A DNA stretch of 64,000 bases from Amycolatopsis japonica (GCF_000732925.1 NZ_CP008953.1:2790001-2854000); one strand, 5' to 3'; counted from the stretch's first letter, positions 42,367 to 51,220 are shown. Program-made: numbers and translations. Notes: generated from the letters alone by a model not told the origin.

Positions 42367-43971
42367 GTGACTTCCGAGCGCAGACGCTGGCGGGTGCGGC
42401 TGCGCGATCATCGTGGGCGGATCCTGGGCGCCGGGACCATGCTCGACGGCGAACACCTCCTCACCTGCGCTCACGTGATCGAAGGCCTCGACGGTGTCAC
42501 GGTGGATTTCGTGGCGCTTCCCGGTGTGGAGCCCGGAATCGCCACGATCGTCGCGCAGGCGGCGCCCATCGGCGACGACGGCGGGGACATCGCGCTGCTC
42601 CGGTTGCGTGAACCCGAGGAACAGATCTCCGGCGCCCCGCTCCACCGGACCGCCCTCGAAGACGACCAGCGCGTCCGGGCGTACGGCTTCCCGTGCGGTT
42701 CGGACGGCATGTGGTCGCTGGCGACAGTCGTCGGCGACGGCGGGCACGGTCTCGAACGCGTCCAGCTGCACCGCGATCCCGACGCCGAGCCGATCACCCA
42801 CGGCTTCAGCGGTTCCGCGGTGATCGCCGACAAGACGGGCCACGTCGTCGGCATGGTCGCGACCCGGTACGCGACCGAGGCCGCCCGTGTCTCCTGGATG
42901 ATCCCGGTCGAGACCATGCTCGGTTACCTGCCGGAACTGCGCCGCTGGGCCGAAGGCAGCCCTGCGATCGACCCGGGTTTCGTGCAGTACCCGGAGCCGC
43001 CCGCGCTCGACCCACGGTTCGCGCGTGAATTCGCCCGCTGGCTCGGCGGGCACGGCCGGGCCGACGTCCGGGTGATCATCATGGGACAGGACGATTCCGC
43101 CGTCGCCGCCTCCTTGCGGCGCGCCGTCGTCCTCGCCGATCGCGAACGTGGCGCCGGCCGGACCGCGACAGGGCCGACGGTGCCGCCGGTGGGCAGTGTC
43201 GTGCTCGCCGTCGACGCGATCGGCAAGACCGCCGACGAGGTGCGCCGCCGCATCTCCGACCGGCTCGACGTCGCCGCGGATTCGCCCGCCGGCCGGCACG
43301 GTTCCGCCCGTACCGTCGTCGTCTACGGGATCGACGAGGCCGCCGAACCCGACGAGCTCGTCGGTGAGGTGCTCGTGCCCCTGGCCCAGCGCGCGCACGA
43401 ACTCGGGCTGCGGCTCGCGCTGGCGTTCCGCGAGGCGACTTCGCCGGGAGTGAGCGTGGTCCGGTCGAGCACGGACGTGCTGCCCGCGGACGAGGACGAC
43501 ATCGAGGGCAGGCTCGCCCTCCTGGAAACCCGGTTGGGTGAACTCGCCAAGCTGGAGAAGGACAACGCGAGCGACGCGCCCCGCTTCTCCGACGCCCCGC
43601 ACGTTCACCCGAAGGAGCGGCGGCTGCGCGGCGCGCTGACGCAATTGCGTTCGGCGGAGCGGGACGGTGACACGGATTGGGTGAAACGGCAGCTTCCGGT
43701 CTTTGAGCGTGCCGTGGCCAAGACCGTCGATCGGGCTCGCGACCTGCGCCGCCTCCTCGGCGAAAACCTCGCCCGGCGCGCGGAACTGCGCGCCCGGCTC
43801 GACGCGTACGGGGAGATGGCCCGTAACGGCGGGCTCGTCGAAGACGTCGAACTGGATGCCGCCTACGCTCCCGCGTGGCGGATGCTCTTCGAAGGACAGT
43901 GCGACCTCACGGCCGCGGCGGCCGCGGTCGAGCGCTACGCGGACACCGTACGGAAACGGATCGACGGATGA
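42367..43971 (+). CDS. Trypsin-like serine protease with helical C-terminal domain
   Basis: 534 aa. The N-terminal 210 residues are a trypsin/HtrA-like protease with a full triad: His36 in LLTCAHVIEG, Asp74 in GGDIALLRL and Ser148 in HGFSGSAVI. No signal peptide, so the protease should act in the cytoplasm. Residues about 215-380 form an alpha/beta domain (VRVIIMGQDDSAVAASLRR, SVVLAVDAIGKTADEV, ARTVVVYGIDEAAEP) and the rest is long charged helices (GRLALLETRLGELAKLEKDN). It is the first gene of an operon with a kinase, a vWA protein, membrane sensor parts and a Trypco1 protein. Such cytoplasmic trypsins are known from actinobacterial conflict systems, which suggests a regulated effector. Confidence 0.85.
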   Translation: MTSERRRWRVRLRDHRGRILGAGTMLDGEHLLTCAHVIEGLDGVTVDFVALPGVEPGIATIVAQAAPIGDDGGDIALLRLREPEEQISGAPLHRTALEDDQRVRAYGFPCGSDGMWSLATVVGDGGHGLERVQLHRDPDAEPITHGFSGSAVIADKTGHVVGMVATRYATEAARVSWMIPVETMLGYLPELRRWAEGSPAIDPGFVQYPEPPALDPRFAREFARWLGGHGRADVRVIIMGQDDSAVAASLRRAVVLADRERGAGRTATGPTVPPVGSVVLAVDAIGKTADEVRRRISDRLDVAADSPAGRHGSARTVVVYGIDEAAEPDELVGEVLVPLAQRAHELGLRLALAFREATSPGVSVVRSSTDVLPADEDDIEGRLALLETRLGELAKLEKDNASDAPRFSDAPHVHPKERRLRGALTQLRSAERDGDTDWVKRQLPVFERAVAKTVDRARDLRRLLGENLARRAELRARLDAYGEMARNGGLVEDVELDAAYAPAWRMLFEGQCDLTAAAAAVERYADTVRKRIDG

Positions 43972-46205
43972 CGGCCTGCGGACAGGACGGCTGCCCGGGT
44001 GTGCTGGGCAAGACCGGCTTCTGCAAGATCTGCGGATTGCCGCCCGGCACTCCGGAAGAGTCACCGGGGAAACCGACCCTGGTGATCCCCGGCCCCGGTG
44101 AGGCGCCGACGAGGATCACCAGCACGGTGGCCACCCGTGCCCAGCAGATCGCGGGCCACGCCGGCACGGACGATCGGGCCCCGCTGCCCGTCGTCGAACT
44201 CCCGGAGGTCGCGAGCCGCCTGCTCACCGAGCCGCATGTCCCGGAGGAGGAACGGTTCTGCGGCAAGCACGGGTGCACGGCCACCCCGGTCGGCCGCTCG
44301 GTCGCTGGCGGGCCCGCGCCCGCCGAAGGGTTCTGCCCGGTCTGCCGGACGCCGTTCTCCTTCTCGCCCAAGCTCTCGGCGGGTGACGTGGTCGACGGCC
44401 GCTACCATGTGCTCGGCTGTGTCGCCCGCGGCGGGCTCGGATTCGTCTATCTGGCAACGGATTCCGGGCTCGGCGACCGGTACGTCGCGCTCAAGGGCCT
44501 GATCAACACGAACAACACCGCCGCCGTCCGGATCGCGGAGACCGAGAGCCAGGTGCTCACCGCGCTGGATCATCCGAACATCGTCCGGATCCTCGACGTC
44601 GTCAAGCACGACGACTTCCGCTACATCGTGATGGAGTTCGTCGACGGTCTTTCCCTGCGGGAGGTCAAGAACCGCCGCCGGGCCGGGCTGGACTCCGGTG
44701 AGGGACGGCTGCTGGTCGAGCACGTCGTGGGGTACGGGCGCGAGATCCTGACCGCGCTCGACTACCTGCACGGCGAAGGCCTGCTGTACTGCGACATGAA
44801 GCCGGACAACGTGATCCACGGCGAGAAGCGGATCAAGCTCATCGATTTCGGCGCCATCCGCAAGATCGACGACGACGAAAGCCCGATCGTCGGCACCGAG
44901 CACTATCAGGTGACCCCGAAGGAACGGGCGACCCACGGTCTCACCGTCCGGTCCGACATCCACACCGTCGGCGTGACGTTGCGGGAACTCTTCCAGGCCA
45001 GCGACGGCTGGTCGGTCACCACCGACGCGCGCGGTGTCCGGTTCGGCATCGAGTCGTTCCTCCGCGTCCTCGACCGGGCGACCGCGCCGTTCGAACAGCG
45101 ATTCGCGACCGCGCGCGAAATGCTGGTCCAGCTCGACGGCGTACTCGACGAGATCCTTTCCTTGCGGGACAAGCAGTACCGGCCCGGTGCATCGACGTTG
45201 TTCGCCGAAGGGGCGGTGCTGCTCGACGCGGGCCTCGGTCAGGCGCCGCCGCTGGAGCACTGGACGCGCGGGACGCCCGTCTCGCTCGGCGCGCGGCCGT
45301 CCGCCGTGGAGATCGCCCTCGGGCTGCCGGTGCCGCGTGAGGATCCGGACGATCCGCAGGCGAACTTCCTCCGTGCCGTCCGCGCGCCCGACGCGGCGCG
45401 GCTGCTGAAGAAACTCGACAAGGTGACCGGTTCGCCGGAGGTCGGATTCCGCCGGTGCCGGGCGCAGCTGGAACTCGGGGCCGTCATCGAAGGCACGCTG
45501 GCGGTGGCGGAGGCCGAACGGCTGCTCGGGGAGCGCGCCGCCCACGACTGGCGGGTGGCGTGGCATCGAGGTCTGCTCGCGCTCGGCGAGGGCGATTTCG
45601 CCGCGGCCAAGGAGAAGTTCACCGCCGTGTACCGCGACATCCCCGGCGAGGAGCCGCCGAAACTAGCACTGGGGCTCTGCGAGGAGCACCTCAACGGCGC
45701 GGCCGCCGCCGAACGGTACTACGACGCCTTGTGGGTGCGGGACCGGGCGCAGGTCAGTGCGGCGTTCGGGCTCGCGCGGGTCCGCTTGGCACGAGGCGAC
45801 CGTGCCGCCGCCGTGGAGATCCTCGACCAGGTCCCGGAATTCTCGCGCTACGACGAGGCGGCGCGGATCGCGGGCGTGCGGGTGCTGTCCGCGCCGATGC
45901 CGGAGACGGGTGACCTCCCGGCGTCCGCGGAACTCGACGACGCCGTCGTCCGGCTGACCGCGTTGGACCTCGACGGCGACGCACTCGACAGGCTCGTGAC
46001 GGCGGTGCGGGAGACCGGGCTGGCGGGGGTGTTGCTCGGGCAGGACGGGATCACCGACGGCGAGATCCTGCGCGCGGACGAGACGGGTGCCCGCACCGTG
46101 CTGGACAGGTCGTACCGGCGGCTCGCCCATCACGCGCCCTCGCCGGAGGCGCACGACGTGCTGATCGATCTCGCGAATTCGGTGAGACCGGTGACCTTGG
46201 TGTGA
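43968..46205 (+). CDS. pknG: PknG-like serine/threonine protein kinase
   Basis: 745 aa from ATG 43968, overlapping the protease stop (ATGA). Two zinc ribbons with the same pattern precede the kinase: C4-C9 with C19-C22, and C98-C103 with C123-C126. The kinase spans residues about 140-390, with a GGLG loop, Lys176 (VALKG), the catalytic loop YCDMKPDN (Asp276, HRD replaced by YCD as in PknG) and DFG at Asp293. The C-terminal 300 residues are TPR-like. The architecture is PknG, a soluble kinase that in mycobacteria controls glutamate metabolism through GarA and answers to GlnX/GlnH. Here it is joined to a protease and a vWA protein, so it may be a paralogue with a new role. Confidence 0.9.
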   Translation: MTACGQDGCPGVLGKTGFCKICGLPPGTPEESPGKPTLVIPGPGEAPTRITSTVATRAQQIAGHAGTDDRAPLPVVELPEVASRLLTEPHVPEEERFCGKHGCTATPVGRSVAGGPAPAEGFCPVCRTPFSFSPKLSAGDVVDGRYHVLGCVARGGLGFVYLATDSGLGDRYVALKGLINTNNTAAVRIAETESQVLTALDHPNIVRILDVVKHDDFRYIVMEFVDGLSLREVKNRRRAGLDSGEGRLLVEHVVGYGREILTALDYLHGEGLLYCDMKPDNVIHGEKRIKLIDFGAIRKIDDDESPIVGTEHYQVTPKERATHGLTVRSDIHTVGVTLRELFQASDGWSVTTDARGVRFGIESFLRVLDRATAPFEQRFATAREMLVQLDGVLDEILSLRDKQYRPGASTLFAEGAVLLDAGLGQAPPLEHWTRGTPVSLGARPSAVEIALGLPVPREDPDDPQANFLRAVRAPDAARLLKKLDKVTGSPEVGFRRCRAQLELGAVIEGTLAVAEAERLLGERAAHDWRVAWHRGLLALGEGDFAAAKEKFTAVYRDIPGEEPPKLALGLCEEHLNGAAAAERYYDALWVRDRAQVSAAFGLARVRLARGDRAAAVEILDQVPEFSRYDEAARIAGVRVLSAPMPETGDLPASAELDDAVVRLTALDLDGDALDRLVTAVRETGLAGVLLGQDGITDGEILRADETGARTVLDRSYRRLAHHAPSPEAHDVLIDLANSVRPVTLV

Positions 46206-46215
46206 AAGGGGAGAA

Positions 46216-47631
46216 ATGAGCGGGGAGCCGGGTCTGGGCCTCGAAGTGCACCAGAACAAGTTCCTGGCCGAGGGGGACCGGGCGATGACCGCGATCGTCC
46301 GGGTCGTCTCGCGCGGCGGTGAAGCGTCCGCGGCCAGGACGGCCGCCGAGGTCCTGATGATCGACTGCTCCAGTTCGATGCGCTTTCCCAGCACCAAGAT
46401 CGGCGAGGCCCGGCGCGCGGCCGCGGCGGCCATCGACGTCCTCCCCGACGGCGTGCGGTTCGCCGTCATCCAGGGCACCGACCGCGCGAAGATGATCTAC
46501 CCGGCCGAGGACGGCCTGGTGACCGCTTCCGGCCGGACCAGGGCGGAGGCGCGCGCCGCCGTCGAGCATCTCGCGGCCGTCGGTGGTACCGCGATGGGTG
46601 CCTGGCTGGCCAAGGCGCGCGACCTCTTCGACGGCGTGCCCGACGCCGTCCGCCACGCGATCCTCCTCACCGACGGCCGCAACGACTCCCAGACCAGGGC
46701 CGATCTGATGACCGTGCTGAACAGCTGCGAAGGCCGGTTCGTCTGTGACGCCAGGGGGATCGGCGACGGCTGGGAGCCCGCCGAACTCACCCAGATCGGC
46801 CGGGTCCTGCGCGGGAACGTCGATTCCGTCGTCGAGGACGACAAACTGGCCGACGACTTCCGGCAGCTGGTCGAGAGCGCGATGACGAAGGTGCTGCCCG
46901 AGGTCCGGCTGCGGATCGGCACCATGCCGTTCAGCAGGCTGCGGTCGATCAAGCAGGTGTTCCCCGACGAGTACGACCTCACCGACCGGTGCCGGGAGGT
47001 CGGCGTCCGCGAGCAGGAGTTGTCGCTCGGTTCGTTCGCGAGCGACGAGACACGGGACTACCAGCTGATCCTGGATCTCGACCCGGACCTCGAACCCAGC
47101 CACGGTCAGGACCGCCAGCTGGCGTGGACGGAACTCGTCCCGGTGCCGGGAGCCGCGGTCGAGGAGGACGCGCTGGCCATCGCGGGGCGGTGGACGCGTG
47201 ATCCGATCCCGCCGACGCTGATTCACCCGATGGTCTCGAAGTACGCCGCGCAGGCCGACCTCGGCGAGGCGCTGACCGCGGGCGGCGATGCCTACGCGGC
47301 GGGCGACCGGGCCGGAGCCGAACGGGACTGGGGGCGCGCGGTCGCCCTGGCCACCGCCGCGGGTGACGACGAGACCCTCAGCCGTCTCTCCGGGGTCGTG
47401 GAGATCCTCGACGCGGAGAAAGGCGTGGTGCGGCTGCGCCCCGACGCGACCCGCAGCCACGCGTTGCACGTCGTCATCCCGTCGAGGGTTTCGGAAATCG
47501 CCCTTCCGCAGGAAGATCGGCCGATGCCCGACGGAACACCGGTCGCCTGCCCGGCCTGCCCCGCGCTCTCACCCGCCGGGGCGAACTTCTGCGTCGGCTG
47601 CGGAAGACCGTTCGGCGAGGTCGTTTCGTGA
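46216..47631 (+). CDS. Cytoplasmic vWA protein with C-terminal zinc ribbon
   Basis: 471 aa with GGGGAGAA upstream. The vWA domain (residues about 40-220) has a MIDAS in MIDCSSSM (DxSxS), the GGTAMG threonine and LLTDGRND. A beta-rich middle region follows (VRLRIGTMPFSRLRSIKQVFP, DYQLILDLDPD). The end is a zinc ribbon, CPACPALSPAGANFCVGCG. No signal peptide. vWA domains join protein partners through the bound metal; this one probably links the kinase to a target or to the protease. Ten bases after the kinase gene, and coupled to the next by GTGA. Confidence 0.88.
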   Translation: MSGEPGLGLEVHQNKFLAEGDRAMTAIVRVVSRGGEASAARTAAEVLMIDCSSSMRFPSTKIGEARRAAAAAIDVLPDGVRFAVIQGTDRAKMIYPAEDGLVTASGRTRAEARAAVEHLAAVGGTAMGAWLAKARDLFDGVPDAVRHAILLTDGRNDSQTRADLMTVLNSCEGRFVCDARGIGDGWEPAELTQIGRVLRGNVDSVVEDDKLADDFRQLVESAMTKVLPEVRLRIGTMPFSRLRSIKQVFPDEYDLTDRCREVGVREQELSLGSFASDETRDYQLILDLDPDLEPSHGQDRQLAWTELVPVPGAAVEEDALAIAGRWTRDPIPPTLIHPMVSKYAAQADLGEALTAGGDAYAAGDRAGAERDWGRAVALATAAGDDETLSRLSGVVEILDAEKGVVRLRPDATRSHALHVVIPSRVSEIALPQEDRPMPDGTPVACPACPALSPAGANFCVGCGRPFGEVVS

Positions 47632-48716
47632 CGGCCACCCGGGTGCGGCTGGTCCGGCTCCGTACCGCGTTGCTGGCGCTCACCCTCGCGGTGCTGGTGG
47701 TCTCGCTGTGGGCGTTCCAGAACGTCCAGAACACGGCGGAGACCGTCCGCGACCGCACCGCGCAGGCGGTGCTCGAAGTGACCGCCGCACGGGCCGCGCT
47801 GGTGGCCGCCGACGCCGCCGCGATCGCGAGTTTCGCCTCCGGTGAGGCGAAACTCGCCGGGCCGGGGCAGGAGTACGCGAACCAGTTGGCGCTGGCGAGC
47901 CAGAGCCTCGCGCGGGTCGCGGAGTTCAACCAGGCGGGTGAGGCGGGCGGCAACGCGCTGCAGGTGATCGAAAGCCAGGTCGCGGCTTACTCGGGCTCCA
48001 TCGGCCAGGCCGACGTGCACTTCCGCCAGCCGGACGCCGCCGTGCTGGGCGCGGTCGATCTCTGGCACGCCTCTCGGCTGCTGCACGCTTCGGGCGGGGT
48101 CCTGGAAGAGCTGGAAGTGTTGCAGGGCAGGCAACGTGAGGCGCTGGACCGGCAGCTGTCGGACACCGGGATGAGCCTCGCGATGCTCCCGCTCTGGCTG
48201 CTGCCGGTGCTGGCCCTGCTGGTGCTGCTGGTCTTCACCCAGCTGTACCTGCGGAAGCGTTTCCGGCGCGTGGCGAACCTCCCGCTGCTCGCGGCGACCG
48301 TGCTGATCGCCGCCATCGGCGTCGCCCTGGTGCTCACACTGATCAGCCGCGACCGGCTGGATTCGGTCGGGGAGCGGCTCGACGGTGTCGCCGCCGCGCG
48401 ATCTCAGCAGCTCAAGGCGGCCGACGACGCCGGTCAGCGGCAGCTCGCCGACCTGCTGACCGAGTACTGCGACGAGAGGCAGGGATGCGGGGTGACCGTC
48501 GACGAGTTCCGCGTGCGGGCACGGCAGTCCACGACGGTGGCGACGGACAACACCCGGGTGGCCACGGCGGGCGCGAAGGCGGTGGCGGCCGACGCCTCCG
48601 CCGCGGCCGAATCCGGCGGACGGGAGTTCCTGATCCCGGCGGGCACCCTGCTCGCGGGCGGACTCGTCCTGCTCGGGCTGCACGCTCGGATCGACGAATA
48701 CCGGTATCGCCCGTGA
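47628..48716 (+). CDS. Four-helix membrane sensor protein, GlnX-like
   Basis: 362 aa. Four membrane helices: near residues 12-30 (TALLALTLAVLVVSLWAF), two close together in the middle (LAMLPLWLLPVLALLVLLVF and LPLLAATVLIAAIGVALVL) and one near the end (FLIPAGTLLAGGLVLLGLH). Between them are two helical domains of about 150 and 95 residues on the outer side, as in sensor proteins with helical-bundle ectodomains. Topology and gene order next to a binding lipoprotein and PknG match mycobacterial GlnX. It should pass a signal from the lipoprotein to the kinase. Sequence identity to GlnX was not measured. Confidence 0.75.
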   Translation: MTATRVRLVRLRTALLALTLAVLVVSLWAFQNVQNTAETVRDRTAQAVLEVTAARAALVAADAAAIASFASGEAKLAGPGQEYANQLALASQSLARVAEFNQAGEAGGNALQVIESQVAAYSGSIGQADVHFRQPDAAVLGAVDLWHASRLLHASGGVLEELEVLQGRQREALDRQLSDTGMSLAMLPLWLLPVLALLVLLVFTQLYLRKRFRRVANLPLLAATVLIAAIGVALVLTLISRDRLDSVGERLDGVAAARSQQLKAADDAGQRQLADLLTEYCDERQGCGVTVDEFRVRARQSTTVATDNTRVATAGAKAVAADASAAAESGGREFLIPAGTLLAGGLVLLGLHARIDEYRYRP

Positions 48717-50002
48717 AGCGCCTGATCGCCGTGCTGACGGCGCTGTCACTGGTCGCGGGCGGCTGTTCGGCGTCGGCGGAGGACGAACCGGTCGTCGTCC
48801 TCGCGTCCTGGACCGGCGGCGAGGAAACGGCCTTCCGCCAGGTGCTGGACGCGTTCAAGGCCGACACCGGGATCGGTTACCTCTACGAAGGCACCCGGGC
48901 CGTCGACCAGGTGCTCGCTTCGGACGTCCAGCGCGGCACTCCGCCGGACGTGGCCGTCCTGCCCAACGCCGGAGTGCTGGCGAAATACCGGAAGTCGGGC
49001 GACCTGCTGCCGCTCGACGACGACCTTTCCGCCGCCGTGACGCGGTCTTTCAGCTCACAGTGGGTCACCCTGCAGAAAATCGGCACCGAGAAGCTGTACG
49101 CGGTCGCGGTGAAGGCCGATCTCAAAAGCCTGATCTGGTACGACCCGGCCCGGATGACCGGGATCCGCCCGACGACGTTCGCCGCGCTCCGCGAATACTC
49201 GGCAGGGCTGACGGCGGCCGGCGGCACGCCGTGGTGTGTCGGGATGGGTGCCCCGCCCACCTCGGGCTGGCCGGGAACCGACTGGATCGAAGACATCCTG
49301 CTGCATTCGGCGGGGCCGGAGAAGTACCGGCAGTGGGCGTCCGGCGGGTTGCCGTGGACCTCGCCCGAGGTCAAACAGGCTTGGCTGGACTGGGGTTCCG
49401 TGCTCGAACCCACCGCGATCCGCGGCGGTACCGCGGCCGCGCTGCTGACCGATTTCGGCGACGCGGGCAAGGCCATGTTCACCGATCCGCCGGGCTGCGC
49501 GCTCGAACACCAGGCGTCGTTCATCATGAGCCGCTACCAGAACTTCAAACGCCCCGACGGGACCTTTCCCAAGCCGGGCACCGATTTCGACTTCCTCAGC
49601 TTCCCCGGCCGCGACGTCTCCGAGGTCGCGGCCGACCTCGCCGGGATGTTCCAGGACACCCCGCAGGCGCGCAAGCTGATGGAGTTCCTCGCTTCGGAGA
49701 AGGCACAGCGGATCTGGCCGTCGATCCCGCGCGCGAACGCCTTTTCCGCCAACCGGAAGCTCGGTCTCGACGTCTATCCGGATCAGGTGAGCCGGAGGGT
49801 CGCGGACACGATCACTTCGGCGTCCGCACTGTGCTTCGACGCCTCGGACCTGATGCCCGCGACGATGACCGGCGCGTTCCACCGGGCCGTTCTGGAATAC
49901 CTGAGCAACCGGGACCGGCTGGACATCCTGCTGAAACAACTCGACGACGTCCGAGAAAGCATCCAGCAGGGCGAATGGTTCGAAATCCCCTGTGGACAGT
50001 GA
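48713..50002 (+). CDS. Substrate-binding lipoprotein (GlnH-like role, sugar-type fold)
   Basis: 429 aa from GTG 48713, overlapping the previous stop. Lipobox VAGGC at about residue 18. The mature part is a family 1 solute-binding protein: VVVLASWTGGEETAFRQVLDAFKADTG, DVAVLPNAGVLAKYRKSGDLLPL, WYDPARMTGIRPTTFAAL, GKAMFTDPPGCALEHQASFI. There are no ABC permease or ATPase genes in the operon, so it most likely presents a ligand to the membrane sensor and not to a transporter. The ligand may be a sugar or glycopeptide, judged only from the fold. Confidence 0.85.
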   Translation: MKRLIAVLTALSLVAGGCSASAEDEPVVVLASWTGGEETAFRQVLDAFKADTGIGYLYEGTRAVDQVLASDVQRGTPPDVAVLPNAGVLAKYRKSGDLLPLDDDLSAAVTRSFSSQWVTLQKIGTEKLYAVAVKADLKSLIWYDPARMTGIRPTTFAALREYSAGLTAAGGTPWCVGMGAPPTSGWPGTDWIEDILLHSAGPEKYRQWASGGLPWTSPEVKQAWLDWGSVLEPTAIRGGTAAALLTDFGDAGKAMFTDPPGCALEHQASFIMSRYQNFKRPDGTFPKPGTDFDFLSFPGRDVSEVAADLAGMFQDTPQARKLMEFLASEKAQRIWPSIPRANAFSANRKLGLDVYPDQVSRRVADTITSASALCFDASDLMPATMTGAFHRAVLEYLSNRDRLDILLKQLDDVRESIQQGEWFEIPCGQ

Positions 50003-50011
50003 GGAGCATCG

Positions 50012-50335
50012 GTGAACGACCTGGCACGATTCCCGCTCGAAGGCGGTGGTTCGGTGATCGTCGAGATCGACCCGGTCCCCGGCACCGCCCGGGTCTCCCG
50101 GCGGGACGACCTGATCGAGGACACCAAGGGGTCCTTCGAAGCGGCACTCGCGAACGTCAAGGACGCGGCCGCGGCGGCACTGGACGCCTTTCGGTCGATG
50201 ACCAGGGGACCGGACGAGGTCGAACTCAAGTTCGGCGTCAAGCTGACCGCGCAAGCGGGCGCCGTCATCGCGAAAACGGGACTGGAGGGGAACTTCGAGG
50301 TCAAGCTGAAGTGGGTCCGGGAGACAGGCAGCTGA
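50012..50335 (+). CDS. Trypsin-co-occurring domain protein (Trypco1, CU044_2847 family)
   Basis: 107 aa from GTG with GAGGAG upstream. The sequence FPLEGGGSVIVEIDPVPGTARVSR, the helical middle (SFEAALANVKDAAAAALDAFRSM) and the end DEVELKFGVKLTAQAGAVIAKTGLEGNFEVKLKW match the CU044_2847 family, called Trypco1 because it travels with trypsin-like proteases. It is a compact beta-helix-beta unit with no catalytic residues. It may be the protease's bound partner or substrate. Last gene of the operon, 9 bases after the lipoprotein gene. Confidence 0.85.
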   Translation: MNDLARFPLEGGGSVIVEIDPVPGTARVSRRDDLIEDTKGSFEAALANVKDAAAAALDAFRSMTRGPDEVELKFGVKLTAQAGAVIAKTGLEGNFEVKLKWVRETGS

Positions 50336-50390
50336 AGGATGTTTCGCCACCCACGATCCGCGTTGGGCACTTGACGTACATGAAGCTAGG

Positions 50391-50443
50391 TACATGAAGG
50401 CCCCCTTCCTGTACCTAGGCGCAAGGAAGGGGGCCTTCATGTA
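50391..50443. repeat. 20-bp hairpin repeat, loop GTACCTAGGCGCA (copy 2)
   Basis: Arms 50391-50410 and 50424-50443 pair perfectly. The loop equals copy 1 at 39019-39031. One stem pair differs between the copies and is changed on both arms. The 306-base stretch 50336-50641 holds this hairpin, the one at 50549 and no gene. Confidence 0.85.
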
Positions 50444-50548
50444 CTTGGCAAGGTCGAGTTTCCTCGGCTGATCCGAGGGAAGGGGCCCTTAACGCGCGAC
50501 ACTGTGACGGCTGTGGCTATCGCCGCTCCCCGTATCCGGCCGTGCGGC

Positions 50549-50591
50549 GAAGGCTCCTTTCGTCGCTTCGGATGCGGTGAAGGGAGCCTTC
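50549..50591. terminator. 13-bp hairpin after TetR gene
   Basis: GAAGGCTCCTTTC (50549-50561) pairs with GAAGGGAGCCTTC (50579-50591) with one T-G pair and a 17-nt loop, 50 bases past the end of the minus-strand TetR gene. Confidence 0.6.
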
Positions 50592-50641
50592 AGCCCATGC
50601 ACGACAGTGACGAAATCGCCCAAGGGGAACGCGTCCTTCGA

Positions 50642-51220
50642 CTAACGCCCGAGGCCCCGGATCAGCACCATCACCGATTCCCGCACGTCGGCCCTGGTCC
50701 GTTTCGGCTGGAAGACCTGCCAGTCGAGCGCGACCACCAGCATCGTGCCGAACAACCCCGCCGCGGCGGTCTGGATCTGGACGCCGTCGGGCAGCCGCCC
50801 GGCGGCGTCCAGCCGGTGGAGTTGTTCGCGCACGATCGAAATGATCTCCTCGCGCAGCAGCGTCAGCGTTTCGTGCCAGGTGCCGGGCGTACGCCACATC
50901 TCGCTCACCAGGATCTGCGAGAAACCGGGGTATTCGGCGATGAACTCCAGCGCACCGTCCACTTGCGACTCGATGACGTCCATCGGGTCGCCGTCGCCGG
51001 TCGCCGCGCGCAGGCGGTCCGCGAGCACGCCGACGCCGTAGCGCAGCAGTGCGTCGACAAGACCGTCCTTGCTGCCGAAGTTGTAGTAGACGGTGCCCTT
51101 CGCGACCTTCGCCTCGGCCGCGATGTCGTCCACCGTCAGCCCCACGAGGCCACGGCTGGCGGACAGCCGCAGCGTCGCTTCGAACAGCTTCTGCTTCGTC
51201 GCCTCACCCCGGGGACTCAC
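50642..51220 (-). CDS. TetR family regulator of the YhgE/Pip operon
   Basis: 192 aa. Helix-turn-helix: TKQKLFEATLRLSASRGLVGLTVDDIAAEAKVAKGTVYYNFGSKDGLVDALL. The ligand domain is helical (MDVIESQVDGALEFIAEYPGF). Its start overlaps the membrane gene stop by 4 bases, so it is the third gene of the operon and probably represses it through the palindrome at 53812-53843. Confidence 0.9.
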   Translation of the reverse strand: MSPRGEATKQKLFEATLRLSASRGLVGLTVDDIAAEAKVAKGTVYYNFGSKDGLVDALLRYGVGVLADRLRAATGDGDPMDVIESQVDGALEFIAEYPGFSQILVSEMWRTPGTWHETLTLLREEIISIVREQLHRLDAAGRLPDGVQIQTAAAGLFGTMLVVALDWQVFQPKRTRADVRESVMVLIRGLGR

